Part shown: in pieces, positions 55,090 through 63,835 of the stretch
How positions within the stretch are numbered: position 1 is the first letter of the stretch
Layout: each line of letters begins with the position of its first letter
NCBI RefSeq assembly: GCF_000686045.1
Contig: NZ_JMLV01000009.1
Coordinates: 1-64,000, forward strand
Direction of reading: 5' to 3'
Origin: Fodinicurvata fenggangensis DSM 21160
GTDB lineage: Bacteria > Pseudomonadota > Alphaproteobacteria > Kiloniellales > DSM-21159
Length of the DNA stretch: 64,000 nt
The notes under the pieces: model-generated
Told to the model about the DNA's origin: nothing
What the model saw: only the letters and a program-made list of their open reading frames with translations
Database searches by the model: none
Position numbers and translations under genes: made by a program

Positions 55090-56379
55090 TTATCCCAGCG
55101 CTTCCGGACGCGGGCCGCCGGTGGCCCAGTCGAGCAGTTCCACCGTATGGACCACCGGCAGGTCGGCGCCGCCAGCAATCTGGGTGATGCAGCCGATGTT
55201 GCCGCTGGCCACGATCTCGGCGCCCGTGCGCTGCAGGTGGTTGACCTTGCGCTCCTTCAATTGGTTGGCAAGAACCGGCTGGGTCAGGTTGTAGGTGCCG
55301 GCCGACCCGCAGCAGATGTGGCTTTCGGCCGGCTCCACCACCTCGAAGCCGGCGGCCTGAAGCAGGTCCTTCGGCGGCTGGCGCACCTGCTGGCCATGCT
55401 GCAGCGAGCAGGCCGAGTGATAGGCCACGCGCTGGCCAGTGGACCGCACCGGCTGCGGCAGGTCCAGCTCGGCAAGCAGTTCGGAGATGTCCCTTGTCAT
55501 CTTCGAGATCTCGTCGGCCGCCTCGGCGTAGTCCGGATCCTCGCGCAGCATGAAGCCGTAGTCCTTGACGGTGGTGCCGCAGCCCGAGGCGTTGACGACC
55601 ACCGCGTCCAGGCCGCCTTCGCTGTCCTTCAGGCGGCGCCAGGCGTCGATGTTGGCCCTGGCCGAGGCCAGGGCCGGGTCCTCCTGGCCCATATGATGGA
55701 CCAGGGCCCCGCAACAGCCGGCCCCTTCGGCCACCACCACCTCGACCCCCATGCGGGTCAGCAGGCGCACCGTGGCCTCGTTGATGGTCGGGGACAGGAC
55801 CTGCTGGGCACAGCCGTTCAACAGGGCGACCCGGGCACGGCGCGTGCCTTCGGCCGGGAAGATCTGTGGACGGTCCACGGGCGAGGGTGCAGGCAGCTTG
55901 CGCGGGGCCATGTCGATCATGGTTTTCAGTCGGCCCGGCAGCAGTTGCGCCAGGGGACGGGCGATCTGTGCGCCGATCAGGGCCAGCCGGAAACGGCCCG
56001 GATGGGGCAGGACTGCGGCCAGGAGAGTGCGCAGGCTGCGGTCGGGCAGGGGGCGCGTGTAGGTTTCGGCGATATGCTTGCGGGCATGATCGACCAGATG
56101 CATGTAGTGCACGCCGGACGGGCAGGTAGTCATGCAGGACAGGCAGGACAGGCAGCGGTCGATGTGGGTCACCACCTTCTCGCTGGCCGGCTTGTCGTTC
56201 TCCAGCATGTCCTTGATCAGGTAGATGCGCCCGCGCGGGCTGTCGAGCTCGTCGCCCAGCAGGACATAGGTCGGACAGGTGGCGGTACAGAAGCCGCAGT
56301 GTACGCAGTTCCGCAGGATCTGTTCGGACTCCCGGGTGTCGGGATCAGCCAGCTGGGCGAGGGTAAAATTCGTCTGCAT
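55090..56379 (-). CDS. glcF: Glycolate oxidase iron-sulfur subunit
   Basis: This 429-residue subunit carries two 4Fe-4S ferredoxin motifs, CVHCGFCTATCPTYV (near 25-40) and CLSCLSCMTTCPSGV (near 77-92). It also carries two CCG-type domains (LLNGCAQQVLS, EGAGCCGALVHHMG; SACSLQHGQQVRQPP, HICCGSAGTYN). It passes electrons from the flavin subunits to the quinone pool at the membrane. It is the last gene of glcDEF and starts four bases after glcE. Cysteine motifs are all complete. Confidence 0.95.
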   Translation of the reverse strand: MQTNFTLAQLADPDTRESEQILRNCVHCGFCTATCPTYVLLGDELDSPRGRIYLIKDMLENDKPASEKVVTHIDRCLSCLSCMTTCPSGVHYMHLVDHARKHIAETYTRPLPDRSLRTLLAAVLPHPGRFRLALIGAQIARPLAQLLPGRLKTMIDMAPRKLPAPSPVDRPQIFPAEGTRRARVALLNGCAQQVLSPTINEATVRLLTRMGVEVVVAEGAGCCGALVHHMGQEDPALASARANIDAWRRLKDSEGGLDAVVVNASGCGTTVKDYGFMLREDPDYAEAADEISKMTRDISELLAELDLPQPVRSTGQRVAYHSACSLQHGQQVRQPPKDLLQAAGFEVVEPAESHICCGSAGTYNLTQPVLANQLKERKVNHLQRTGAEIVASGNIGCITQIAGGADLPVVHTVELLDWATGGPRPEALG

Positions 56380-56383
56380 AAGT

Positions 56384-57616
56384 TTAATTGTCCGCGTAGA
56401 TGCGTCCGGGGTTCAGGACACCGCTTGGGTCGAAGGCATTCTTGAGCCGGGACGAGAGGGCGGCCTTGCCGGCTTCCTGTGGCTGGAAGACGGGAACAGC
56501 CGCACGCAAGGCATCGGGCGCCCGCATCAGGGTGGCATGTCCGCCGGCTTCGCCGAGGGCCTCGCGGACGATGGCCGCACCGCCGTCATCGTCGATGCCG
56601 GCCGGATCGAAGCCGATCCAGAGCAGGCCACCGCCCCAATCGTAGTAATGCTGTCCCTTTCGCTGAGCCAGGATACGGGCGGCAACGCCCGGACCGGCCG
56701 TGGGGGCTGTCGAGACTTTCCAGACGATCTGGTCGCTGGCCTGAATGAAGGGCTGCAGGTTTGCAACCTTGCTCCAGAAATCCTGCGAATTCTTGCCGTG
56801 GAGCTCCTCGGTTTCACCAAGGGCCGACAGTTCCTTGCGCAGCGCCTCGCACCGGAAGACGGCCGAGGGTTCCGGGCCCTCGACACGCACGGCGGTGACG
56901 GCCCGACCTGCATCGGAAACACGGGGGAGCGCGAAGCCGGCCGCCGCAGCGGCCGGCAGGTGGGCAGCGGCCGAAAGCTCGTGTGGTGAGCCGAGGGTCT
57001 TGGACAGCGTGGAGACGGCCTGTGCATCCTCGAGGCCATAGACCAGCACGGTGCGCAGCTTCTCGGCGACGGGCAGCACCTTCAGCGTGACTTCGGTCAT
57101 GATGCCGAGCGTCCCGTAGGAGCCGGCCAGCAGTTTACTGAGATCGTAACCGGTCACGTTCTTCACCACGCGGCCACCGGATTTCACAAGTTCCCCCCGG
57201 CCAGTTACGGCGGAGAAGCCCAGGAAGTGATCCCGCGCCGCACCGATCTTGATGCGTCGAGGGCCGGCCAGGTTGCAGGCCAGCAGCCCGCCCAAGGTGC
57301 CCTCGCCATTGCCCTGACCATAGAATACGGACAGGTCCGGCGGTTCAAAGGCCATTTCCTGTCCCTTCTCCTGCAAGGCGGCGCGAATGACGGATAGTGG
57401 CGTGCCGGCACCGGCAGAGAGCACCAGTTCCTCAGGCTCGTAGAGGCGGATGCCGTTGAAGGCCGACAGCGAGAGCGTGTGTTGTGCCTGCACGGGGCGG
57501 CCCAGCCCGTCCTTGCTGTCGCTGCCTGTTACCTTGAGGGGCTGTTTCTCGGACACCGCCCAGTTCACCAGCTCGACCAGCTGGTCCGGGTTCTCCGGGC
57601 GCAGAATCTCGCTCAT
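56384..57616 (-). CDS. glcE: Glycolate oxidase FAD-binding subunit
   Basis: The 410-residue protein is the smaller FAD subunit of glycolate oxidase. The PCMH-type FAD domain covers about the first 190 residues: LYEPEELVLSAGAGTPLSVI, GNGEGTLGGLLACNLAGPRR and VVKNVTGYDLSKLLAGSYGT. The C-terminal region ends FDPSGVLNPGRIYADN, the usual terminus of FAD-linked oxidases. It lies 9 bases after glcD and 4 before glcF. Confidence 0.94.
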   Translation of the reverse strand: MSEILRPENPDQLVELVNWAVSEKQPLKVTGSDSKDGLGRPVQAQHTLSLSAFNGIRLYEPEELVLSAGAGTPLSVIRAALQEKGQEMAFEPPDLSVFYGQGNGEGTLGGLLACNLAGPRRIKIGAARDHFLGFSAVTGRGELVKSGGRVVKNVTGYDLSKLLAGSYGTLGIMTEVTLKVLPVAEKLRTVLVYGLEDAQAVSTLSKTLGSPHELSAAAHLPAAAAAGFALPRVSDAGRAVTAVRVEGPEPSAVFRCEALRKELSALGETEELHGKNSQDFWSKVANLQPFIQASDQIVWKVSTAPTAGPGVAARILAQRKGQHYYDWGGGLLWIGFDPAGIDDDGGAAIVREALGEAGGHATLMRAPDALRAAVPVFQPQEAGKAALSSRLKNAFDPSGVLNPGRIYADN

Positions 57617-57625
57617 GAATGGACC

Positions 57626-59113
57626 TCAGAAGCGGGGAATGTCGGGGAAGGGCAGTTGCCCTTGGTGAATGTGCATGCGCCCCAGTTCGGCACAGCGGTG
57701 CAGCTGCGGAAAAACCTTACCGGGATTGAGCAGGCTGTGAGGGTCGAAGGCGCACTTTACCCGCTGCTGCTGGTTCAGGTCGACTTCGGAGAACATGGAG
57801 CCCATAAGGTCGCGCTTCTCGACCCCGACTCCGTGTTCGCCTGTCAGCACGCCGCCCACTTCGACGCAGAGCTTCAGGATGTCGCCGCCGAAGTCCTCGG
57901 CCTTCTCCAGGTCGCCGGGCTTGTTGGCGTCATACATGATCAGCGGATGCAGGTTGCCATCACCGGCATGGAAGACATTGACCACGCCCAGGCCATAATG
58001 CTCGCTCATCTCGCGCATGCGGGTGAGGACATGGGGCAGCTTGTTGCGCGGGATGGTGCCGTCCATGCAGTAGTAGTCGGGCGAGAGACGACCGACGGCC
58101 GGGAAGGCGGCCTTGCGTCCGGCCCAGAAGCGTGCGCGTTCCTCGTCGCTTTCGGAGACGCGGTTGTAGACGGCCCCGTGCGTCTTGGCGATCTCGTTCA
58201 CACGCTCGATCAGGTGGTCGACCTCAACGGGCGGGCCGTCCAGTTCCACGATCAGCAGGGCATCCACGTCCAGCGGATATCCGGCCTTGACGAAATCCTC
58301 GGCGGCGTGGATGGCCGGCCGGTCCATCATCTCCATGCCGCCAGGAATGATGCCGCCGGCAATCACGGCGGCGACGCAGTCACCGGCCGCTTCACTGGTC
58401 TCGAAGCCCAGCAGCAGGGCGCGCGCCGAAGCGGGTTTCTGCAGGATGCGCACCGTGACCTCGGTCACCACGCCCAGCAGGCCCTCGGAGCCGGTCATCA
58501 GGCCCAGGAGGTCATAGCCTTCGCTGTCCAGGTGCTTGCCTCCGATCTCGATGATGCTGCCGTCGATCAGGACCACCTTGAGGCCCAGCAGGTTGTTGGT
58601 GGTCAGCCCGTACTTCAGGCAATGTACGCCGCCGGAGTTCTCCGCCACGTTGCCGCCGATGGAGCAGGCGATCTGGCTGGAAGGGTCCGGCGCATAGTAG
58701 AAGCCGGCGTGCTCCACAGCGTTGGTGATGCCCAGGTTGGTGACGCCGGGCTGCGTCACCACACAGCGGTTCTCGAAATCGGTCTCCAGGATCTTGTTGA
58801 ACTTACCCAGGCCCAGGACGATGCCGTCCTCCAGCGGTAGGGCGCCGCCGGACAGCGAGGTGCCGGCCCCGCGGGGGACCACCTTGATGCTGTTCTTGTC
58901 ACAGTACTGCAGCACCTGGGAGACCTGATCCGTGGTCTCGGGCAGCACGACGATCAGCGGAATCTGCCGATAGGCGGTCAGCCCATCGTTCTCATAGGCG
59001 CGCAGTTCGTCCTCGTCATAGATCACGCTTTCCTGCGGCAGGATCTCCTGCAGGGCGGCGATGATCTCGCGCTTGCGGCTGATTACGCCGCGGTCCGGCT
59101 CCGGCATCTGCAT
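57626..59113 (-). CDS. glcD: Glycolate oxidase subunit GlcD (FAD-linked)
   Basis: ATG 59113 behind GGGAGAGA gives 495 residues, the family's normal size; the frame is open further upstream without homology. It oxidises glycolate to glyoxylate. Seen are VVPRGAGTSLSGGALPLEDG and CSIGGNVAENSGGVHCLKYG (FAD pyrophosphate binding) and LMTGSEGLLGVVTEVTVRIL. NVFHAGDGNLHPLIMYD and VGGVLTGEHGVGVEKRDLM carry the catalytic His residues. The gene leads glcD-glcE-glcF. No glcC regulator is in the window. Confidence 0.95.
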   Translation of the reverse strand: MQMPEPDRGVISRKREIIAALQEILPQESVIYDEDELRAYENDGLTAYRQIPLIVVLPETTDQVSQVLQYCDKNSIKVVPRGAGTSLSGGALPLEDGIVLGLGKFNKILETDFENRCVVTQPGVTNLGITNAVEHAGFYYAPDPSSQIACSIGGNVAENSGGVHCLKYGLTTNNLLGLKVVLIDGSIIEIGGKHLDSEGYDLLGLMTGSEGLLGVVTEVTVRILQKPASARALLLGFETSEAAGDCVAAVIAGGIIPGGMEMMDRPAIHAAEDFVKAGYPLDVDALLIVELDGPPVEVDHLIERVNEIAKTHGAVYNRVSESDEERARFWAGRKAAFPAVGRLSPDYYCMDGTIPRNKLPHVLTRMREMSEHYGLGVVNVFHAGDGNLHPLIMYDANKPGDLEKAEDFGGDILKLCVEVGGVLTGEHGVGVEKRDLMGSMFSEVDLNQQQRVKCAFDPHSLLNPGKVFPQLHRCAELGRMHIHQGQLPFPDIPRF

Positions 59114-59265
59114 GCCTGCGTCTCTCCCTTGAGTTTCCGCCTGCAGGGCGGAAAGTGGTATTACCAATTTTGGGAGAGTATGAGAAAGCGCGCCGCTGCG
59201 GTCAATGGGCAGAGCGATTCCTGGGAGAAGTGCGATTCCTGAATGCAGGGAATGGGCAACACGAA

Positions 59266-59293
59266 AAGGCCGCATCGAGAACGATGCGGCCTT
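59266..59293 (-). terminator. Bidirectional-looking terminator downstream of rpmJ
   Basis: A perfect 12-base-pair stem (aaggccgcatcg / cgatgcggcctt) closes a 4-base loop. Read on the minus strand the stem runs into TTTTCG, so it would stop transcription coming from rpmJ, 57 bases upstream, before it enters glcD. Confidence 0.88.
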
Positions 59294-59349
59294 CCGCGTC
59301 AAACTTCAGGCAGCCTCTGGTCCACTCTAGGGCGGACCGGGCGCCGGCT

Positions 59350-59475
59350 TTAGCCCTGGCGGGCCTTGAAGCGGGGATTCTTCTTGTTGATGACGTAGAC
59401 ACGTCCACGGCGACGCACGACGCGGCAGCCCTTTTCGCGCAGCTTCGCCGTCTTCAGGGAGTTGATGACTTTCAT
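59350..59475 (-). CDS. rpmJ: 50S ribosomal protein L36
   Basis: This 41-residue protein begins [20 protein letters not shown] and ends [13 protein letters not shown]36 binds 23S rRNA. Of the four zinc ligands of the classical form (C-x2-C-x12-C-x4-H) only one Cys (in KGCRVV) remains, so this is the zinc-free paralogue type common in alphaproteobacteria. It stands alone on the minus strand between glcD and the divergent prs gene, with its own terminator. Confidence 0.95.
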   Translation of the reverse strand: MKVINSLKTAKLREKGCRVVRRRGRVYVINKKNPRFKARQG

Positions 59476-59757
59476 TCTTCTATCCTCGCGACTGTAGGTC
59501 CCGGCGGCCCACGGCCAAACGGGTCCCTTCCGAATTCGAGGCGCGGAACATAAGCTGCGCCCACAGGACTGTCAACGGCACACGCGCGGAAAACGGTCAC
59601 ATGGCTGGCATTATGAAGGCGCATCGGGGTTGGTCGTTTACAGTTCTATGTCGCCTTGATATTTTCCGCGCGCGCTCGGGGGCAGAAGGCGCTTCCGATA
59701 ATCCGTTTATTGTGGCTGTGCAGGCCTGTACAGCATGCCAAGGCTGGACCCAAGTTC
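59476..59757. promoter_or_regulatory. Divergent region between rpmJ and prs
   Basis: The 282-base gap holds promoters for rpmJ (minus) and prs (plus). The frame of prs stays open back to 59656, but the conserved PRPP synthase start is at 59758. No riboswitch was recognised. Confidence 0.4.
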
Positions 59758-60699
59758 ATGAAAATTCTCACCGGAAACTCGAACCGGTCGCTGTCGGAGG
59801 CGATTTCCGCCTATCTGAATCTGCCGCTGACCAAGGCCTCGATGCGCCGCTTTTCGGACATGGAGGTCTTTGTCGAGATCCACGAGAACGTTCGGGGAGA
59901 AGATGTCTTCCTGGTACAGTCCACCTCCTACCCGGCGAACGACAACCTGATGGAGCTGCTGGTGGCGATCGATGCGCTGAAGCGCGGATCTGCACGGCGC
60001 ATCACGGCGGTCCTGCCCTATTACGGCTACGCGCGCCAGGACCGGAAGTCAGGTCCGCGCACACCAATTTCTGCCAAGCTGGTGGCCAACCTGATCACGG
60101 GGGCCGGCGCGGACCGCGTGCTGACCATGGACCTGCACGCCGGTCAGATTCAGGGCTTCTTCGACATTCCCACCGACAATCTTTTTGCCGCACCGGTCTT
60201 CATCAAGGACATCCTTGAACGCTTCAATGGCGAGCAGCTGACCATTGTGTCCCCGGACGTCGGCGGTGTCGTGCGCGCGCGCGCCATAGCCAAGCGCCTG
60301 GACGCCGACCTGGCGATCATCGACAAGCGCCGCGAGCGCGCCGGTGTTTCGGAAGTCATGCACATTATCGGTGATGTGCGCGGGCGCCGCTGCATCCTGG
60401 TGGACGACATCGTGGATTCCGCCGGCACGCTGTGCAACGCAGCCGGTGCGCTGAAGGATTCCGGGGCGACGGCGGTGTCCGCCTATGTCACCCACGGTGT
60501 TTTGTCCGGTGGTGCCGTGGCACGTGTCTCCTCTTCGCCGATCGAGGAGTTGGTCACAACGGATTCCATTCTGGCAACCGAGGCCGTGCGCGTCGCGCAC
60601 AATATCCGGCAGATCTCGATCGCGCCCCTGTTGGGCGAGGCGATTCGCCGGATCAGTGACGAGCATTCGGTCTCGAGCCTTTTCGACATGCCGGCCTGA
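59758..60699 (+). CDS. prs: Ribose-phosphate pyrophosphokinase
   Basis: ATG 59758 gives 313 residues beginning [16 protein letters not shown], the family start. It makes PRPP from ribose 5-phosphate and ATP for nucleotide, histidine and tryptophan synthesis. Seen are [59 protein letters not shown] and the PRPP loop [17 protein letters not shown]. It is followed by rplY on the same strand after 106 bases that include a possible hairpin (gcgacac/gtgtcgc, 60724-60755). Confidence 0.97.
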   Translation: MKILTGNSNRSLSEAISAYLNLPLTKASMRRFSDMEVFVEIHENVRGEDVFLVQSTSYPANDNLMELLVAIDALKRGSARRITAVLPYYGYARQDRKSGPRTPISAKLVANLITGAGADRVLTMDLHAGQIQGFFDIPTDNLFAAPVFIKDILERFNGEQLTIVSPDVGGVVRARAIAKRLDADLAIIDKRRERAGVSEVMHIIGDVRGRRCILVDDIVDSAGTLCNAAGALKDSGATAVSAYVTHGVLSGGAVARVSSSPIEELVTTDSILATEAVRVAHNIRQISIAPLLGEAIRRISDEHSVSSLFDMPA

Positions 60700-60805
60700 G
60701 GGCACGGCAGAAGGAACACGGCCGCGACACCCCTGGAGGTTGCGGCGTGTCGCAGCGGTGGGCGTGTTGTCCGCCGCAAATCGCTTTGGTCAAGGAGTAT
60801 GAAAC

Positions 60806-61492
60806 ATGAGCGAAACGCGTACGCTGAATGCGGAAAAGCGTGAGCGGGCTGGCAAGGGGGGAGCCCGTGCCGCCCGCCGCGCCGGATTGGTTCCGGCCGT
60901 CATCTATGGCGCCAAGAAAGACCCCGTCACGATCACCCTGGAAGAGCGTGACATTGTTCGCGAACTCTTCACGCCGGGGTTCTTCACGCACCTGTTCGAC
61001 ATCAAGATCGGCAACAAGAAGGAACAGGTCCTGGCCCGTGATGTGCAGCTGCATCCGGTCAAGGAGCTGCCGCTGCACGTGGACTTCCTGCGGGTGTCGG
61101 CCAAGAGTCGCGTGAGTGTCGAGGTGCCAGTCCACTTCATCAATGATGAGGAATGCAAGGGCATCAAGGTCGGCGGCGTGCTGAACGTCGTGCGTCACAC
61201 GGTCGAACTGGACTGCAGTGCCGCCAACATTCCCGAGCACATCGAGATCGACCTGACCGGCTATGATGTGGGCGATTCCATCCACATCAGCGAGGTCTCT
61301 TTGCCGGACGACGTGGCACCGACCATCTCCGACCGCGACTTCACCATCGCCACCATCGCCGCGCCGAGCGCCCTGAAGGGCGAAGACGAGGAGGAAGAAG
61401 GCGAAGAGGACGAAGCCGAGGAAGGCGAAGGCGCCGAGGAGGCCTCCGAGGAGGAGGGCTCCGAAGAGGCCGAGGAGTCTTCCAAGGAGTAA
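60806..61492 (+). CDS. rplY: 50S ribosomal protein L25/general stress protein Ctc
   Basis: The 228-residue protein is the two-domain (TL5/CTC) form of L25, which binds 5S rRNA. The N-terminal domain has AEKRERAGKGGARAARRAGL and VPAVIYGAKKDPV. The C-terminal beta domain contains HVDFLRVSAKSRVSVEVPVH and KVGGVLNVVRHTVELDCSA. The last 40 residues are almost entirely Glu/Asp/Ser/Gly, longer and more acidic than in many relatives. The start lies after AAGGAG at moderate spacing. The order prs-rplY-pth-ychF is common in proteobacteria. Confidence 0.96.
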   Translation: MSETRTLNAEKRERAGKGGARAARRAGLVPAVIYGAKKDPVTITLEERDIVRELFTPGFFTHLFDIKIGNKKEQVLARDVQLHPVKELPLHVDFLRVSAKSRVSVEVPVHFINDEECKGIKVGGVLNVVRHTVELDCSAANIPEHIEIDLTGYDVGDSIHISEVSLPDDVAPTISDRDFTIATIAAPSALKGEDEEEEGEEDEAEEGEGAEEASEEEGSEEAEESSKE

Positions 61493-61503
61493 GCAGGTCG
61501 CCT

Positions 61504-61546
61504 GGCCCGCCGGGACTTTGCGGCCTTGCCGCTGTCCCGGCGGGCC
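61504..61546 (+). terminator. Strong GC hairpin between rplY and pth
   Basis: A 13-base-pair perfect stem (ggcccgccgggac / gtcccggcgggcc) encloses a smaller gcgg/ccgc helix. Only a weak T run (ggtttcc) follows, so it may be a partial terminator or an RNA-stability element between rplY and pth. It starts 12 bases after rplY. Confidence 0.6.
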
Positions 61547-61578
61547 GGCCGGTTTCCTGACCGGAAGGAGTGAGTGCC

Positions 61579-62343
61579 ATGCGGCTTTTCGTAGGGCTGG
61601 GAAACCCTGGTCCGAACTATGCGCGCAACCGGCACAACATTGGCTTCATGGCCCTGGACGCCCTGGCCGAGCATCATGGCTTCCCGGCCTGGCGGCAACG
61701 CTTCCAGGGCTTCTGTTCGGAAGGTGTTCTGGACGGCGAAAAGGTCCTGGTGCTCAAGCCCATGACCTACATGAACAAGTCCGGCCAGTCGGTGGGCGAG
61801 GCGGCGCGCTTCTACAAGCTGTCCCCGGAAGATGTCCTGGTTTTCCATGACGAGCTGGACCTGGCCTGCGGCAAGGTGAAGCTGAAAACCGGCGGCGGTC
61901 ATGCCGGACACAACGGCCTTCGCTCGATCATTGCTCATATGGGGGCCGATTTCCGCCGGGCGCGGCTGGGCATCGGACATCCCGGAGACAAGGCAAAGGT
62001 GCACGGCCATGTGCTGGGAGACTTTTCCAAGCCTGAGCAGGAGGTTGTGGACCGTCTGCTCGAGGTGATGGCACGTGAAGCGCCGCTGCTGCTGGCCGGC
62101 GATGCGAAATCCGATGGCGCCTTCATGTCGAAGGTTAGCCAGGCTGTTCAGCCACCTCGGGAGAAGCCATCCTCTAAAGGTGAAGCGGCGAAGGCCCCGC
62201 CGGCTGGGCAGCACAAGGCGCCTGCATCCGCACCGCAAGAGGCGGAGGCTGGTCCCAGCGGCCAGAACGATAACGCGACAACTCTGGGCCAGGCACTGAA
62301 GAACGCGATGAAGCGCCTGGGCGGAAACAATACGGAAAGCTGA
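61579..62343 (+). CDS. pth: Peptidyl-tRNA hydrolase
   Basis: ATG 61579, eight bases after GGAAGGAG, gives 254 residues. It releases tRNA from peptidyl-tRNAs dropped by ribosomes. Seen are [20 protein letters not shown] with the catalytic His, [40 protein letters not shown] and [20 protein letters not shown]. The C-terminal 65 residues (Pro/Ala/Lys/Gln-rich) go beyond the usual 190-residue enzyme and look disordered, a feature seen in some alphaproteobacterial forms. It is three bases from ychF. Confidence 0.96.
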   Translation: MRLFVGLGNPGPNYARNRHNIGFMALDALAEHHGFPAWRQRFQGFCSEGVLDGEKVLVLKPMTYMNKSGQSVGEAARFYKLSPEDVLVFHDELDLACGKVKLKTGGGHAGHNGLRSIIAHMGADFRRARLGIGHPGDKAKVHGHVLGDFSKPEQEVVDRLLEVMAREAPLLLAGDAKSDGAFMSKVSQAVQPPREKPSSKGEAAKAPPAGQHKAPASAPQEAEAGPSGQNDNATTLGQALKNAMKRLGGNNTES

Positions 62344-62346
62344 TCC

Positions 62347-63444
62347 ATGGGATTCAAATGCGGAATCGTGGGGCTGCCCAATGTGGGCAAGTCCACCCTG
62401 TTCAATGCGTTGACGGAAACGGCGGCGGCTGAAGCGGCGAACTATCCCTTCTGCACCATCGAGCCCAATGTGGGCCGCGTGGCTGTTCCGGACCCGCGCC
62501 TGGAGAAGCTGGGCGCGATCGCCAAATCGGCCAAGGTTATTCCCACCCAGCTGGAGTTCGTGGACATTGCCGGCTTGGTGCGCGGCGCGTCCAAGGGCGA
62601 GGGCCTGGGCAACCAGTTTCTGGCCAACATCCGCGAGGTGGATGCCATCGCTCACGTCCTTCGTTGCTTCGAGGGCGAGACCACCCATGTGGACGGCTCC
62701 GTCGATCCCATCCGCGATGCCGAGACGGTGGAGACCGAGTTGCTGCTGGCCGATCTGGAAAGCGTGGAAAAGCAGCTGGACTCCAGTGCCAAGCGGGCCA
62801 AGGGCGGCGACAAGGAGTCGAAACAGCGCGTGGCGGTGTTGGAGCCTGTGGCCGCGGCCCTGCGCGAAGGACAGCCGGCGCGCACCGTCGAGGTGTCCGC
62901 CGAGTTGCTGCCCACTTTCCGCAGCCTGAATCTGCTGACCGCCAAGCCGGTGCTCTATGTGGCCAATGTCGAGGAGGCTGCGGCGAAGGATGGCAACGCA
63001 CTTTCCGAGACGGTGCGCGCGCGTGCTGAGGAGACCGGGGCCGGTTTTGTCGTGATCTCAGCCGCCATCGAAGCCGAGGTGGCTTCACTGGGCGACGACG
63101 AGGAAAAGGCGGCCTTCCTTGAGGAGCTGGGCCTGGAGGAATCGGGGCTCGCGCGTCTGATCCGCGCCGGCTACGGCCTGCTGAATCTCATCACCTTCTT
63201 TACCGTGGGGCCCAAGGAAGCGCGTGCCTGGACGGTGGGGGTCGGCGCCACTGCGCCACAGGCCGCCGGTGTCATCCACAGTGACTTCGAGCGCGGCTTC
63301 ATCCGTGCCGAGACGATCACCTACGACGACTACGTTGCGCTGGGGGGCGAGCAGCCCTGCAAGGATGCGGGCAAGATGCGCGCGGAAGGCAAGGAGTACG
63401 TCGCGCGCGACGGCGACGTCTTCCACTTCCGTTTCAACGTGTGA
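62347..63444 (+). CDS. ychF: Redox-regulated ATPase/GTPase YchF (OLA1 family)
   Basis: This 365-residue Obg-like ATPase shows G1 GLPNVGKSTLFNAL, switch region NYPFCTIEPNVGRVAVPDPR, and G3 LEFVDIAGLVRGASKGEGLG. NVEE replaces the NKxD specificity motif, the reason YchF prefers ATP. The C-terminal TGS domain contains ITFFTVGPKEARAWTVGVGA and GFIRAETITYDDYVALGG. It binds ribosomes and affects stress responses. It converges on a small membrane protein gene, 6 bases away. Confidence 0.97.
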   Translation: MGFKCGIVGLPNVGKSTLFNALTETAAAEAANYPFCTIEPNVGRVAVPDPRLEKLGAIAKSAKVIPTQLEFVDIAGLVRGASKGEGLGNQFLANIREVDAIAHVLRCFEGETTHVDGSVDPIRDAETVETELLLADLESVEKQLDSSAKRAKGGDKESKQRVAVLEPVAAALREGQPARTVEVSAELLPTFRSLNLLTAKPVLYVANVEEAAAKDGNALSETVRARAEETGAGFVVISAAIEAEVASLGDDEEKAAFLEELGLEESGLARLIRAGYGLLNLITFFTVGPKEARAWTVGVGATAPQAAGVIHSDFERGFIRAETITYDDYVALGGEQPCKDAGKMRAEGKEYVARDGDVFHFRFNV

Positions 63445-63450
63445 GGTTCG

Positions 63451-63732
63451 TCAACTCACGACATAGGTCATGAGCGCACAGCCGATCAGGAACTTGATCA
63501 GGCCGCCCAGGATGATGCGCTGGAAAAGATCGCGCAGGCCCGCGTAGATCAGATAGAGCCCGAAAGCCAGCAGTAGCCAGGCCAGCCAGTCGGCGTTCTG
63601 CAGGCCGACGCCGCGCGCCAGGCCGTCGAAGAAGCCGTCCAGGGCACCGGACACGCCGTTCCAGATCGCAGACGCCAACCGTCCGATCGCGGCAATGATG
63701 CTGCCCAGCGCCTCGCCCAGCCATTCGAACAT
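63451..63732 (-). CDS. Small membrane protein of unknown function
   Basis: The 93-residue protein has an amphipathic N-terminus rich in Gly/Ala (EALGSIIAAIGRLASAIWNG). Two membrane spans follow, about 48-64 (WLAWLLLAFGLYLIYAGL) and 72-90 (IILGGLIKFLIGCALMTYVV). I do not recognise a family. Codon use matches the neighbouring core genes, the start ATG 63732 is plausible, and the long hydrophobic frame is unlikely by chance, so it is probably real. It converges on ychF. Confidence 0.65.
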   Translation of the reverse strand: MFEWLGEALGSIIAAIGRLASAIWNGVSGALDGFFDGLARGVGLQNADWLAWLLLAFGLYLIYAGLRDLFQRIILGGLIKFLIGCALMTYVVS

Positions 63733-63835
63733 CTGCTGCTATCCCTTAGTAATTTCTATCGCGGTTTAAATGTCTTGGCAGGCAAGAGGCAAGGAAGTTG
63801 TGTGCGCCTGTTGCGATGGCAAGGCTCAATATCCC

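Noticed and set aside
60720-60760. gcgacac/gtgtcgc inverted repeat between prs and rplY as a terminator
   Set aside because: Seven-base stem with a 17-base loop and no T run; too weak to call.
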